Source: Candidatus Aalborgicola defluviihabitans (lineage in GTDB: Bacteria; Pseudomonadota; Gammaproteobacteria; Burkholderiales; Burkholderiaceae_C). From it: a DNA stretch of 64,000 nucleotides. The stretch is taken from assembly GCA_016705575.1 (NCBI GenBank), contig JADIXX010000006.1, positions 1 through 64,000 on the forward strand. The letters are read 5' to 3'. Below the pieces are notes generated by a model that searched no databases, had not been told where the DNA came from, and was given only the letters and a program-made list of their open reading frames with translations. This document shows, in pieces, positions 33,364-41,565 of this stretch (within the stretch, counting starts at the first letter, position 1; each line of letters begins with the position of its first letter). Both the position numbers and the translations under genes were made by a program.

Positions 33364-34629
33364 TTACGCCTTCTTGGCGACCTCTCGGTACACCAGTAGC
33401 GGGGGCTTGTTCTCATCAATCGTCGATTCGTCCACCACAACCTTTTCGACATTGGTCGCATTGGGCAAGTCGTACATGGTGTCGATCAGGGACTGCTCCA
33501 GAATCGAGCGCAATCCCCGGGCGCCTGTTTTGCGTGCAAGTGCTTTCTTGGCAATCGCCTTCAAAGCGGACGGGCGAATTTCCAGCTCAGCACCTTCCAT
33601 GGCCAGCAGCTTGGTGTACTGCTTGACCAGCGCATTCTTGGGCTCAGTCAGGATCCGGACCAAAGCATCCTCTGTCAATTCCGCCAAGGCGGCCACTACG
33701 GGCATACGCCCGACCAATTCAGGAATCAAGCCGAACTTGATCAAATCCTCGGGCTCTACTTCCTTGAACACGTCCGTCAAGCTACGCTGAGCCTTGCTCT
33801 TTACAGTGGCGCCAAAGCCCATACCCGACGTCTGCGTGCGGTTTTCGATGACTTTTTCCAGGCCCGCAAATGCACCGCCGCAGATGAACAGGATATTGGT
33901 GGTATCGATCTGAACAAAATCCTGATTGGGGTGCTTGCGCCCACCCTGGGGTGGCACGCTGGCCATGGTGCCTTCAATCAGTTTGAGCAGGGCCTGTTGC
34001 ACGCCCTCGCCCGATACATCGCGCGTAATGGATGGGTTATCCGACTTACGGGAAATTTTGTCGATCTCATCGATGTAAACAATGCCACGCTGCGCGCGTT
34101 CCACTTCGTAATTGCAGCTTTGCAGCAGCTTGAGGACAATGTTTTCCACGTCCTCGCCCACATAACCAGCCTCGGTCAACGTGGTGGCATCGGCCATGAC
34201 GAAGGGAACGTCCAGCATGCGAGCCAGCGTCTGGGCCAACAGGGTCTTGCCCGAACCGGTGGGGCCAATCAACAAGATGTTGCTCTTGGCCAGTTCAACC
34301 TCGTCCTTCTTGGCCTTTTCCTTGTGGCGCAAACGCTTGTAGTGGTTGTACACCGCCACCGCGAGCGTGCGCTTGGCAGGCTCCTGGCCGATCACGTAAT
34401 TGTCGAGGTTGGCCTTGATTTCTGACGGCGTAGGCAACTCGCTCTTGGCGTCCTTGCCTTCGGTCGTGGCGGGCAATTCATCGCGGATGATTTCATTGCA
34501 CAGCTCAATGCATTCATCACACACAAACACCGAAGGTCCGGCAATCAGTTTTTTGACCTCATGCTGACTCTTGCCACAAAAAGAGCAATACAAAGTTTTT
34601 TCGCTGGAAGAGCCTTTTTTCTCGGCCAT
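33364..34629 (-). CDS. clpX: ClpX, ATPase subunit of the Clp protease (421 aa)
   Basis: It begins MAEKKGSSSEKTLYCSFCGK. The C4 zinc finger (CSFCGK ... VCDECIELC) sits at residues about 15-42, Walker A is GPTGSGKTLLAQTLAR, Walker B is GIVYIDEIDKI, and the IGF-type ClpP-contact loop and sensor 2 region are in place. Length is normal. ClpX unfolds tagged substrates and feeds them to ClpP. It lies about 100 bases after clpP and 145 before lon, the standard proteobacterial order. Confidence 0.97.
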   Translation of the reverse strand: MAEKKGSSSEKTLYCSFCGKSQHEVKKLIAGPSVFVCDECIELCNEIIRDELPATTEGKDAKSELPTPSEIKANLDNYVIGQEPAKRTLAVAVYNHYKRLRHKEKAKKDEVELAKSNILLIGPTGSGKTLLAQTLARMLDVPFVMADATTLTEAGYVGEDVENIVLKLLQSCNYEVERAQRGIVYIDEIDKISRKSDNPSITRDVSGEGVQQALLKLIEGTMASVPPQGGRKHPNQDFVQIDTTNILFICGGAFAGLEKVIENRTQTSGMGFGATVKSKAQRSLTDVFKEVEPEDLIKFGLIPELVGRMPVVAALAELTEDALVRILTEPKNALVKQYTKLLAMEGAELEIRPSALKAIAKKALARKTGARGLRSILEQSLIDTMYDLPNATNVEKVVVDESTIDENKPPLLVYREVAKKA

Positions 34630-34726
34630 GGGTCGCTTGCCTTTTCGGTAGATACCGAATGATACTCAAATGAAAGGCGGTGCCGGCATGGCCGCAAAAC
34701 ACCGCCTGAAGGACATTGCCCCGTAA

Positions 34727-35356
34727 TCAGGGGCGTTTGGAAATGACCTGGTCAATCAGACCGTATTCCTTGGACTCATCCGCAGACATGTAATAGTCAC
34801 GCTCGGTGTCGCGTGCAATGCGTTCCAGAGATTGCCCGGTGCACTCCGCCAGGATCTTGTTCAATTGCTCGCGGGTCTTGAGGATTTCCCGTGCGGCAAT
34901 TTCGATTTCTGTGGCCTGACCCTGACTGCCACCCGAAGGCTGGTGAATCATGACTTTGGAATTGGGCAGACAAAAACGTTTGCCCTTGGCTCCAGCAGAC
35001 AGCAAGAACGCGCCCATGCTGGCCGCCATGCCAATGCACAGCGTGGACACATCGGGTTTGATGAAGTTCATAGTGTCGAAAATTGCCATGCCGGCGCTCA
35101 CCGAACCACCGGGTGAGTTGATGTAGAAGGAAATATCCTTGTCCGGATTTTCACTTTCCAGGAACAACAACTGTGCCACTACCAGATTGGCCGTCTGGTC
35201 ATTAACCGGCCCCACCAGGAAAATCACGCGCTCTTTGAGCAGACGCGAATAGATGTCGTAGGAGCGCTCGCCCCTGCCAGATTGCTCGATGACCATGGGA
35301 ACCATGCCCAGGCCTTGCGGCTCCAGGGTGCTGGCCATTGTGTGTTTCAAATTCAT
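34727..35356 (-). CDS. clpP: ClpP, ATP-dependent Clp protease proteolytic subunit (209 aa)
   Basis: I prefer the ATG at 35354-35356 (MNLKHTMASTLEPQGLGMVP) to upstream in-frame codons, because the longer N-terminus is not family-like. The catalytic triad is visible: Ser in CIGMAASMGAFLL, His in KVMIHQPSGG, and Asp in ARDTERDYYM. GPVNDQTANLVVAQLLFLES and YINSPGGSVSAGMAIFDTMN are typical. Forms the tetradecameric chamber used by ClpX. Confidence 0.96.
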   Translation of the reverse strand: MNLKHTMASTLEPQGLGMVPMVIEQSGRGERSYDIYSRLLKERVIFLVGPVNDQTANLVVAQLLFLESENPDKDISFYINSPGGSVSAGMAIFDTMNFIKPDVSTLCIGMAASMGAFLLSAGAKGKRFCLPNSKVMIHQPSGGSQGQATEIEIAAREILKTREQLNKILAECTGQSLERIARDTERDYYMSADESKEYGLIDQVISKRP

Positions 35357-35490
35357 AGCATCTCCAAAGAACGGTGTTGACTGTACCGAAAAATCGATTC
35401 CGAATGCAAATGGGGCTTGTCCGCAGGACTGCAAGCCCTGCCCAAGCCCCATGCACTACGATTTCGCTCGCCCTGTGGACGAACGCTCGA

Positions 35491-36801
35491 TCAGTTTTGA
35501 CCCATCAACTCGTCAAAGCTAATGGTCTTTTCGCTAACCTTGGCCTTGGACAGCACAAATTCGGTCACGTTATTTTCCATCACAATGCCTTCTACCTCGG
35601 CCATGCGGCGGTTATCGCCGTAGTACCAGCGAATCACGTCAGCCGGCTTTTCGTAACTGGCGGCCAGTTCTTCCACATGGGCCTTGATTTGCTCGGGTTT
35701 CGCTTGCAAAGCGTTGGCACGCACCAATTCGGCCACCACCAGACCCAGACGCACGCGCTGCTCGGCTTGGGGACGGAAGATGTCATCCGGAATCGGTGTC
35801 TTGTCGGCGTCCTTGATGCCGCGCTGCTTGAGGTCGGCGCGCGCGCTTTCAATCAGGCGGTCCAGTTCGGCTTGCACGCTGGACTTGGGCAAATCCAGTA
35901 CTGCCTGGGTCAGCAGAGATTCCATGGCAATTTGCTTGTTGCGAGCCAGTAGGCGGTACTTGACCTCGCGCTCCAGGTTCTTGCGAATATCGCTGCGCAG
36001 GCCTTCTACGCTGGCTTCGGCAATGCCCAGGGACTTGGCCAATGCGCCGTCCACTTCGGGCAGGTTGGCCGATTCGACTTTTTTCAGCGTAACCAAGAAA
36101 TCGGCAGTCTTGCCTGCAACGTCCTGGCCATGGTAATCGGCAGGAAATGCCAATTGGAAAGTCTTGCTCTCGCCGAGCTTCATGCCGCGCACCGCTTCTT
36201 CAAATTCCTTGAGCATCTGGCCGTCGCCCACGATGAACTGGAAGTCCTCGGCCTTGCCGCCAGGAAAAGGCTCACCATCGATCTTGCCTTCAAAATCCAC
36301 GGCCACGCGATCGGTATCTTGCACGCCAGCGTCCTTGGGGCGCAGCGCGAAGGTACGGCGCTGCTTGCGCAGAATTTCGACCGTCTTGTCGATGGCTGCC
36401 TCGGTCACTTCAGCGTGAATTTTTTCCAGCGTGGCGTTGGAAAGATCAGCGATTTTGACTTCTGGGAATACTTCAAAAATCGCGTCAAAAGCCATCTGAC
36501 CTTCTGGGGATGTTTCGCTTTCGGTGATGCGGGGTTGACCAGCCACACGCAGTTCGGCTTCGTTAGCGGCGGTGGCAAAAGCCTGGCCAACCTTGTCGTT
36601 CATCACTTCGTAATGCACCGAATAGCCGTAACGCTGGGCCACCACGTTCATCGGCACCTTGCCGGGGCGAAAACCATCCATCTTGACGGTGCGGGCCAAC
36701 TTGCGCAAACGGGAGTCCACCTCCGTCTGGATCGCGCCGACTGGCAGAGTCAAGGTAATCTTGCGCTCCAGTTTCTCCAGAGTTTCAACAGTAACGGCCA
36801 T
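35491..36801 (-). CDS. tig: Trigger factor, ribosome-associated chaperone (436 aa)
   Basis: The N-terminal ribosome-binding domain holds GFRPGKVPMNVVAQRYG (signature FRxGxxP). The PPIase (FKBP-like) domain follows (DRVAVDFEGKIDGEPFPGGK, FPADYHGQDVAGKTADF) and a helical C-terminal chaperone domain. Length fits the family. Binds near the exit tunnel and assists folding of new chains. First protein gene of the tig-clpP-clpX-lon cluster, directly downstream of tRNA-Leu. Confidence 0.96.
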   Translation of the reverse strand: MAVTVETLEKLERKITLTLPVGAIQTEVDSRLRKLARTVKMDGFRPGKVPMNVVAQRYGYSVHYEVMNDKVGQAFATAANEAELRVAGQPRITESETSPEGQMAFDAIFEVFPEVKIADLSNATLEKIHAEVTEAAIDKTVEILRKQRRTFALRPKDAGVQDTDRVAVDFEGKIDGEPFPGGKAEDFQFIVGDGQMLKEFEEAVRGMKLGESKTFQLAFPADYHGQDVAGKTADFLVTLKKVESANLPEVDGALAKSLGIAEASVEGLRSDIRKNLEREVKYRLLARNKQIAMESLLTQAVLDLPKSSVQAELDRLIESARADLKQRGIKDADKTPIPDDIFRPQAEQRVRLGLVVAELVRANALQAKPEQIKAHVEELAASYEKPADVIRWYYGDNRRMAEVEGIVMENNVTEFVLSKAKVSEKTISFDELMGQN

Positions 36802-36873
36802 GATCAGTCTCCTAAACTAAATATAGGGGCAGCGCGTGTCGATATACGACTACGGACTGCCCCGCTTTCAAAG

Positions 36874-36960
36874 TGGTGCGCGGGGGGGGACTCGAACCCC
36901 CACAGTGTTGCCACCGTCAGGACCTAAACCTGGTGCGTCTACCAATTTCGCCACCCGCGC
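36874..36960 (-). tRNA. tRNA-Leu (TAG)
   Basis: Minus-strand GCGCGGGTGGCGAAATTGGT start, anticodon TAG in GTTTAGGTC, long variable arm (GACGGTGGCAACACTGTG), acceptor GCGCGGG/CCCGCGC, encoded CCA at 36874-36876. 87 nt, as expected for a class II tRNA. Confidence 0.96.
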
Positions 36961-37064
36961 AAAAATACGAAATGGGAGGTCAACAGGCCCCGCAGACGCC
37001 GTCTGCAAGACCCGAACCACCCATTTGAAATTGGTCAACCTGCTATTTTAACCTGCAGTTGGGG

Positions 37065-40000
37065 TCAGACTGGCGCCGGTGCTTCGCGTTTTACGCGGAA
37101 CCATGCTGCATACATGGCCGGCAGTGCCAAAAGGGTCAATACCGTGGCCACAATCAGCCCGCCCATGATGGCAACCGCCATAGGGCCCCAGAAACCCGAG
37201 CGTGACAGCGGAACCATGGCAAGCACAGCGGCAGCGGCCGTCAGCACGATGGGGCGCAGGCGCCGCACGGCCGATTCCACAATGGCGTCCCAGGTGGGTA
37301 TGCCTGCGGCACGGTCCTGCTCAATCTGGTCAATCAGGATCACCGAGTTGCGCTGGATCATGCCCATCAACGCAATCACGCCCAACAACGCCACAAAGCC
37401 AAATGGCCGCCCCGACACCAGCAAGGCACCGGCCACGCCGGCAATGCCCAAGGGGCCGGTCAAAAACACCAACATCGCACGACTGAAGCTATGCAGTTGC
37501 AGCATCAGCAGTGTGAAGGTGATAAACAACATGATTGGAATGCCAGCAACGATGGAAGCCGAGCCCTTGCTGCTCTCTTCCACGGCGCCCGCCACCTCAA
37601 TACGGTAAGCGGTCATGCCCTTGGCTTTCCAGGAAGCCTCCAGCGCCCGCAATTGGGGCAGTAATTCTGCCGTTACGGTCGCGCCCTGCAGACCTTCAGC
37701 GATGTCACCCTGCACGGTGATGGCGTAATCACGGCCATCGCGCCACATCACCCCAGGTTCCCAGGTGAAGGTCGGCTTGGCAATTTGCGTTAGTGGAATG
37801 GACTTTCCACTGGCGGTTGGCAAGTAGGCGTTGCCAATGTCGGTAATGGCGTTGCGTTCGTCCAGCGGCTGGCGCAGCACGATGTCAATCAGCTTGTCTC
37901 CCTCGCGATACTGGCCCACGGTTGTGCCAGACAAAATGGTCTTGGACGCTTGGGCGATGGACTGGCTGCTGACACCCAGCGCGCGCGCTTTGGTCTGGTC
38001 CACTTCCAGGCGCATGACCTTGACCGACTCATTCCAGTTGTCATTTACTCCCCGCATATTGGAACTGGCGCGCAGGATAGCCTTGACCTCATCGGCGCGC
38101 GCCCGCAGGACCTGCGGCTCGCCACCGACCACGCGAAACTGCACCGGATAGGGCACTGGTGGTCCGTTGGGCAGGATTTTGATCCGTGCCCGGACCTCAG
38201 GAAACTCCTGAGCCATCAGCTGCGGCAAGCGCAAGCGCAATGGCTCGCGCAGTTTCAGGTCTTTGGGAAGAATGATGAGCTGCGACACATTGGTTTGCTG
38301 GAAGATGGCGTCCATGGGCAGGTAGAACCGCGGCACGCCAGAACCGACCCAGGTGGTGACATTTTCCACGTCCGAGTCCTGCATCAGCCGTGCCTCAATG
38401 CGTTTGGTCGTAGCCTCGTTGGCGGCAAACGAGGTGCCCTCGGGGTACCACACATCCATCAAGACTTCCGGGCGCGCGGAATCCGGGAAGAATTGCTGCT
38501 GCACCCTGCCCATGCCCACAATGCCCAATGCGAACAGCAAGAGCGTCGCGCCAATCGTCATCCAGCGGTGCTGCACGCACCAGTTCACCATTTTGCGAAA
38601 GGTGTTGTAGAACGGCGTGTTAAACAGCTCGTGCGGCTGGTCGTCGGGTTTGTGTGGCTTGACCTTGAGCAGTACCGTGCCCAGGTAGGGCACAAAATAC
38701 ACCGACACGATCCAGCTCAGCACCAGGGCCAACACGGTCACCCCAAAGATGGCAAACGTGTATTCGCCCGTGGACGAACGCGCAATACCAATCGGTAAAA
38801 ATCCCACGGCAGTAATCAGCGTGCCCGTCAGCATGGGCATGGCAGTTATTTCGTAGGCAAAAGTGGCGGCACGCACTTTGTCGTAGCCCTCTTCCATCTT
38901 GCGCACCATCATCTCTACAGCAATGATGGCGTCGTCCACCAGCAAGCCCAGCGCGATGATGAGCGAGCCCAACGATATCTTGTGCAGCCCGATACCCCAA
39001 TACTGCATCCCCAAAAATGTTACTGCCAGCACCAAGGGAATGGTGATACCCACCACCAGGCCGGGGCGCAAGTCCACGTAGTAGCGGTTGTACCAGCGGG
39101 TTACACCGCTTCGCCTGTGAAAGCCCAGGCTGACAATACTCACGCCCAGCACAATGACCACGGCCTCGATCAGCACACCCACAAACTCATTGACGGATTT
39201 GGCCACCGCTGTCGGCTGGTCTTGCACCTCCACCAGCTTGATGCCTGCTGGCAGGGTTGCACCCAGCTTTTCGGTAGCAACTTTCAGTGCCTTGCCCATG
39301 GAGATGATGTCACCACCCTTGTTCATGGACACCCCCAGCGCAACAATCTGCTGCCCCTGGAAGCGGACCTTGACCTGCGCCGGGTCCACGTAACCGCGCT
39401 TGATTTCGGCAATATCACCCAAGCGCAATTGGTTGCCCCCGGCACTGGTGCCGGCGCCGTAGCCCGTACCCCGGATGGGCAAGGCGCGCAGGTCTTCCAC
39501 GGCCTCAAACTGGCCGGCCACTCGCACCTGCAAGGTGTCCAGCGGGGTCTGGATGACGCCGGCGCCTTCAATGGCGTTTTGCTGGCTGAGCTGGGCCAGC
39601 ACCTGGTTCATGTCCAGGCCCAGTTGGGACAAGCGCTTCTGCGAAATTTCGATGTAGAGCTTTTCGTCCTGCACGCCAAACAGTTCCACCTTGTTGACGT
39701 CGGCCACCTTGAGCAGTTTTTGGCGCACTTCGTCGGCGAAGTTCTTGACCTCGGCATCCGAGAAGCCATCGGCCTGCAACGCGTAGATCACACCATATAC
39801 GTCGCCAAATTCATCGTTGTAGAAGGGCCCTTGCACGCCACCCGGCAGCGTCATGCGCATATCGCCCACCTTCTTGCGCACCGTGTACCAGGTATTGGCC
39901 ACGTCAGCGCCGCGGGTGGAGTCCTTCACCTGGAACAGGATGGTGGTTTCACCCGGCTTTGAATAGCTGCGGATCTTGTCAGCGTTGGGCACTTCCTGCA

Positions 40001-40244
40001 GGGTGCGCTCAATCTTGTCGGTCACCTGCTCTGCCATCTGCTGGGCTGTGGCGCCTGGCCAAAAGGCGCGCACCACCATGATTCGAAACACAAAGGGCGG
40101 GTCTTCGTCCTGCCCCAGCTGAAAATAGGCCGAGGCGCCCAGCACCATCAGCACGATCATCAAGAACTTGGTCAGTGGAATATGTTCCACCGCCCAACGC
40201 GACAGGTTGAACCCCTTCTCCGGGCGCAGATGTTGGTCGTTCAT
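37065..40244 (-). CDS. RND efflux pump inner-membrane transporter (1059 aa)
   Basis: It begins MNDQHLRPEKGFNLSRWAVE. A typical HAE/AcrB-like layout is visible: N-terminal helix, periplasmic porter loops, a first helix bundle (IPLVLAVTFLGMQYWGIGLH, IALGLLVDDAIIAVEMM with the proton-relay Asp pair), a second periplasmic loop and a second bundle (GVIALMGMIQRNSVILIDQI). The strongest relatives are the AcrB-type permeases with short adaptors. An unusual ~18-residue insert (FHRRSGVTRWYNRYYVDLRP) sits between TM2 and TM3. It lies 5 bases after the adaptor gene. A TolC-like outer membrane partner is not in the window. Substrates unknown. Confidence 0.9.
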   Translation of the reverse strand: MNDQHLRPEKGFNLSRWAVEHIPLTKFLMIVLMVLGASAYFQLGQDEDPPFVFRIMVVRAFWPGATAQQMAEQVTDKIERTLQEVPNADKIRSYSKPGETTILFQVKDSTRGADVANTWYTVRKKVGDMRMTLPGGVQGPFYNDEFGDVYGVIYALQADGFSDAEVKNFADEVRQKLLKVADVNKVELFGVQDEKLYIEISQKRLSQLGLDMNQVLAQLSQQNAIEGAGVIQTPLDTLQVRVAGQFEAVEDLRALPIRGTGYGAGTSAGGNQLRLGDIAEIKRGYVDPAQVKVRFQGQQIVALGVSMNKGGDIISMGKALKVATEKLGATLPAGIKLVEVQDQPTAVAKSVNEFVGVLIEAVVIVLGVSIVSLGFHRRSGVTRWYNRYYVDLRPGLVVGITIPLVLAVTFLGMQYWGIGLHKISLGSLIIALGLLVDDAIIAVEMMVRKMEEGYDKVRAATFAYEITAMPMLTGTLITAVGFLPIGIARSSTGEYTFAIFGVTVLALVLSWIVSVYFVPYLGTVLLKVKPHKPDDQPHELFNTPFYNTFRKMVNWCVQHRWMTIGATLLLFALGIVGMGRVQQQFFPDSARPEVLMDVWYPEGTSFAANEATTKRIEARLMQDSDVENVTTWVGSGVPRFYLPMDAIFQQTNVSQLIILPKDLKLREPLRLRLPQLMAQEFPEVRARIKILPNGPPVPYPVQFRVVGGEPQVLRARADEVKAILRASSNMRGVNDNWNESVKVMRLEVDQTKARALGVSSQSIAQASKTILSGTTVGQYREGDKLIDIVLRQPLDERNAITDIGNAYLPTASGKSIPLTQIAKPTFTWEPGVMWRDGRDYAITVQGDIAEGLQGATVTAELLPQLRALEASWKAKGMTAYRIEVAGAVEESSKGSASIVAGIPIMLFITFTLLMLQLHSFSRAMLVFLTGPLGIAGVAGALLVSGRPFGFVALLGVIALMGMIQRNSVILIDQIEQDRAAGIPTWDAIVESAVRRLRPIVLTAAAAVLAMVPLSRSGFWGPMAVAIMGGLIVATVLTLLALPAMYAAWFRVKREAPAPV

Positions 40245-40249
40245 GGCGT

Positions 40250-41437
40250 TTACTTGCCCGCTGCGTTGCTGGCAGCTACCACGGGGCCAGAAGTTGTCAC
40301 CGCATTTGCTACAACTTTGGTAGTGCGCTGTGTAGTATTGGCGAGGGCTAGAGGCTGTTTTTCCTTATAGATACTGACCTTTTGACCGGGTGACAGCACA
40401 TGCACGCCGGCCGTCACCACCTGCATGCCCGGCTGCAGACCACTAGACACGACCACCTCATTGCCATCGGCCGTGGCGATCACCACGGGTTGTAGTTTGA
40501 CCGTCATACTGGCGGTGTCCAGCACCCAAACCGCCGACGACTGGCCGTCCTGGCGGAAAGCACTGGTGGGAAGCTTGACCACCTGGGCACCACTTCGGTC
40601 CAATGCCAGCGGCAATACCGCAACGGTGCTCCCCAGTGCCAGCGCATCATCTACAGGCAGGGTCGCCTTCACGGCAAAGGTGCGTGTTACCGGATCGGCA
40701 CTGGCCGCCACTTCGCGCACCGTGCCCTTGATCACGCCATTGGTTCCCCAGGCACGCACATCCACTTCAGAGCCCACCTTGACCCGTACCACCTTGTCTT
40801 CAGGTACAGAAAACACCACATCCCGTGGGCCATCCTGGGCAATACGCACCACCGGTGTGCCTGCGGCCACTACCTGGCCGGGCTCGGCTTCCACTGCGGT
40901 CACCACGCCCGCCACATCGGCCACCAGCGTGGTGTAGGCCGCCTGATGGCCCTGGGCCGAGCCTTGGGCCAGCGCTTGGTCCAGTTGGGCCTGCGCCGCT
41001 TTCAGGGTGGCATCGCGGCGCTCCAGTTCGGCACTGCTGATGAAGTTTTTGTCACGTAAATCCTTGTAGCGCTTGAAGTCGGCGGCGGCCAAATCCCGGT
41101 TGGTTTGGGCTGCGTTGACTTGGGCCTTGGCGGCAGTAGCAGCCAGCTGATAGTCCTGCGGGTCCAGCTGGGCCAGCACTGCGCCGACGCGCACCTGCTG
41201 CCCCAGTTCGGCCTGTCGGCGCACGATCTTGCCGCCTACCCGAAAGCCCAGACGGGACTCGATCTGCGCCCTTACCTCACCGGCGTATTCGCTACCGGCA
41301 TGCATGCCATCTAAACCCACCGTAACCACCTTAACGGCGCGGATCGGTTCTTCGGTGGGAGCAGGTCGCGAGCAGGCGCTCAGGGCAAGCGCTGCAGCAA
41401 CCAGGGTCAACGCAATGAAGGGGTGTTTGGAAGACAT
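40250..41437 (-). CDS. RND efflux periplasmic adaptor lipoprotein (395 aa)
   Basis: It begins MSSKHPFIALTLVAAALALS and has a lipobox LALSAC, so it is a lipoprotein. Membrane-fusion-protein signatures follow: lipoyl half-motifs (VGGKIVRRQAELGQQVRVGA, VLAQLDPQDYQLA), an alpha-hairpin, a barrel domain (GVVTAVEAEPGQVVAAGTPV) and a membrane-proximal domain. The C-terminal 40 residues (KQPLALANTTQRTTKVVANA) are encoded by a dispersed repeat at about 40305-40362. First gene of the two-gene efflux operon; the palindrome at 41480-41501 lies in its promoter region. Confidence 0.9.
   Translation of the reverse strand: MSSKHPFIALTLVAAALALSACSRPAPTEEPIRAVKVVTVGLDGMHAGSEYAGEVRAQIESRLGFRVGGKIVRRQAELGQQVRVGAVLAQLDPQDYQLAATAAKAQVNAAQTNRDLAAADFKRYKDLRDKNFISSAELERRDATLKAAQAQLDQALAQGSAQGHQAAYTTLVADVAGVVTAVEAEPGQVVAAGTPVVRIAQDGPRDVVFSVPEDKVVRVKVGSEVDVRAWGTNGVIKGTVREVAASADPVTRTFAVKATLPVDDALALGSTVAVLPLALDRSGAQVVKLPTSAFRQDGQSSAVWVLDTASMTVKLQPVVIATADGNEVVVSSGLQPGMQVVTAGVHVLSPGQKVSIYKEKQPLALANTTQRTTKVVANAVTTSGPVVAASNAAGK
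40305..40362 (-). repeat. Dispersed GCCTCTAGCCCTCG repeat, copy inside the efflux adaptor gene
   Basis: On the minus strand CAGCCTCTAGCCCTCG followed by ATACTACACA matches the copy inside gluQ (49143-49200) and is in the same reading frame there (QPLALANTTQ against QPIALVDTTQ). The core is shared with copies at 51417-51466 and 62421-62516. Confidence 0.7.
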
Positions 41438-41479
41438 AGCAGAACCGTAAGTGTGGTGCGGACAAAGAGAGAAATTTAT

Positions 41480-41501
41480 TTACTGACCGATTGGTTAGTA
41501 A
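41480..41501. promoter_or_regulatory. TetR-type operator upstream of the efflux operon
   Basis: TTACTGACC (41480-41488), GATT, GGTTAGTAA (41493-41501): a 9-bp inverted repeat with one mismatch in an AT-rich promoter region. It is of the kind bound by TetR/AcrR repressors that control RND pumps. No tetR gene is adjacent. Confidence 0.65.
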
Positions 41502-41565
41502 TTTATTCTAAACGAGAATTCTTGTCAACCACAGCCACGCGGGTCACGCCGGTGCCGCCCACCGC

